Shown here piece by piece: positions 63,650 through 64,000 of a DNA stretch of 64,000 nt (position 1 is the first letter of the stretch; each line of letters opens with the position of its first letter). The stretch is from contig JAUVZD010000001.1 of NCBI GenBank assembly GCA_030602715.1, positions 186,001-250,000 of the forward strand, read 5' to 3'. The stretch comes from Candidatus Coatesiibacteriota bacterium. Its GTDB lineage: Bacteria > RBG-13-66-14 > B26-G2 > JAUVZD01. The notes under the pieces were generated by a model, which saw only the letters and a program-made list of their open reading frames with translations, made no database searches and had not been told where the DNA came from. Position numbers and translations under genes: made by a program.

Positions 63650-64000
63650 TTATTTGCCCTTCCCCCTGGCCACCTTCATGGCACACAACCTGGAGCACAT
63701 AGAGCAGGTCTGCTCATCCTCCAGCGGACAGCGCTCCCTCACCTTGTGGATTATATCCATGTCTATGGCAAGTTCAGCCTGCGCCTTCCAGTCAAAGTTG
63801 TAGCGTGCCGAGCTCATCTTTGCATCCCATTGGTCCGCAGCGGGTATTCCCCGGGCGATGTCTGCGGCGTGACCGGCTATGCGGGCGGATACCACCCCGA
63901 TATGGACATCCTCCACCAGAGGCAGTCCCAGATGCTCCGCCGGAGTTACATAACAGAGGAAATCGGCGCCTGCCCAGGCGGCAAGAGCCCCGCCGATGGC
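63650..64000 (-). CDS. thiC: Phosphomethylpyrimidine synthase ThiC (C-terminal part)
   Basis: The gene runs off the right edge; the last 116 codons are visible. They include AIGGALAAWAGADFLCYVTP, AEHLGLPLVEDVHIGV, ARIAGHAADIARG and SARYNFDWKAQAELAIDMD, all ThiC-specific. The cluster motif near the C-terminus is TCSMCSRLCAMK (CX2CX3C). ThiC is a radical-SAM enzyme that converts aminoimidazole ribotide to the thiamine pyrimidine. The CX2CX3C spacing is one residue shorter than the CX2CX4C of the proteobacterial enzyme but is known from the shorter ThiC subfamily of anaerobes and archaea. A TPP riboswitch, if present, would lie outside the window. Confidence 0.95.
   Translation of the reverse strand, partial: AIGGALAAWAGADFLCYVTPAEHLGLPLVEDVHIGVVSARIAGHAADIARGIPAADQWDAKMSSARYNFDWKAQAELAIDMDIIHKVRERCPLEDEQTCSMCSRLCAMKVARGKGK

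Noticed and set aside
63650-63700. The CX2CX3C cluster motif of ThiC as a damaged active site
   Set aside because: This spacing is typical of the shorter ThiC subfamily, so it is a normal variant and not a defect.
1-64000. tRNA, rRNA, CRISPR array, insertion sequence or prophage
   Set aside because: Reading the intergenic gaps showed no tRNA-like cloverleaf, no regularly spaced repeats, no transposase or integrase gene and no phage genes.

Overview
The window looks like a chromosomal segment of a diderm, LPS-making bacterium of the FCB type (Fibrobacteres-Chlorobi-Bacteroidetes and related uncultured phyla). The evidence is a SprA-type outer-membrane translocon, a PorV/UPF0164 protein, a secreted protein with a C-terminal sorting-like domain, a GWxTD-domain protein, a TonB-dependent receptor, and Kdo synthesis and Lpt transport genes. 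I cannot assign a named phylum from sequence alone. Gene density is high, overlaps such as ATGA/GTGA are common, TTG and GTG starts are frequent, and many sigma70-like promoters (TTGAC-, 16-18 bp spacer, TATAAT-like) and G/C-rich intrinsic terminators can be read directly.

Layout. 1-813 (-): promoter, cobalamin riboswitch, terminator and the 5' part of a BtuF-like lipoprotein gene. 825-3420 (-): glgA and galT behind tandem promoters. 3570-4105 (+): an ArsR-family regulator. 4110-10931 (-): an accessory operon with a carboxypeptidase-regulatory-like protein, a PD-(D/E)XK-like protein, a VIT-VWA protein, a glycosyltransferase, a CapK/PaaK-like enzyme and a glycosyltransferase remnant. 11006-13674 (+): a compact microcompartment-type operon with three BMC vertex (EutN/CcmL) genes, a secreted GH114-like protein and a class II aldolase with an encapsulation-peptide-like tail. 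13689-19670 (-): sprA. 19736-22303 (+): lptF-lptG.

22480-41811 (-) holds two long operons. The first is yicC-gmk-coaBC-udg-kdsA-kdsD-(SH3/TPR lipoprotein)-lptC-lptA-lptB. The second is rpoN-lpdA-lipA-hpf-ptsN-hprK-EIIA/B/C/D(Man)-ptsH-ptsI. Together they are an expanded version of the kdsD-lptCAB-rpoN-hpf-ptsN-npr cluster known from Enterobacteria. 41842-44931: a tiny gene that is probably read from a leaderless mRNA (-), then an exbB-exbB-exbD-exbD operon (+). 44968-48727: a thioredoxin/TPR lipoprotein and membrane protein (-), divergent from rqcH (+), then a lipoprotein (+). 48778-54981 (-): GWxTD protein-lipoprotein-bamD-nadD-yqeK-rsfS-argS. 55102-61015 (-): porV-like, sorting-domain protein and TonB-dependent receptor. 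61316-63523 (+): a GT-C glycosyltransferase fused to TPRs. 63590-64000 (-): the 3' end of thiC.

Most of the window serves the cell envelope: Kdo and LPS transport, BAM, TonB/Exb energy coupling and T9SS-like secretion. A mannose-type PTS with HPr kinase and a sigma-54 module link carbon supply to regulation. The part most worth following up is the small microcompartment operon at 11-13.7 kb. It encodes three pentamer paralogues, one candidate cargo enzyme and an exported sugar-hydrolase-like protein, with no hexameric shell gene in the window.
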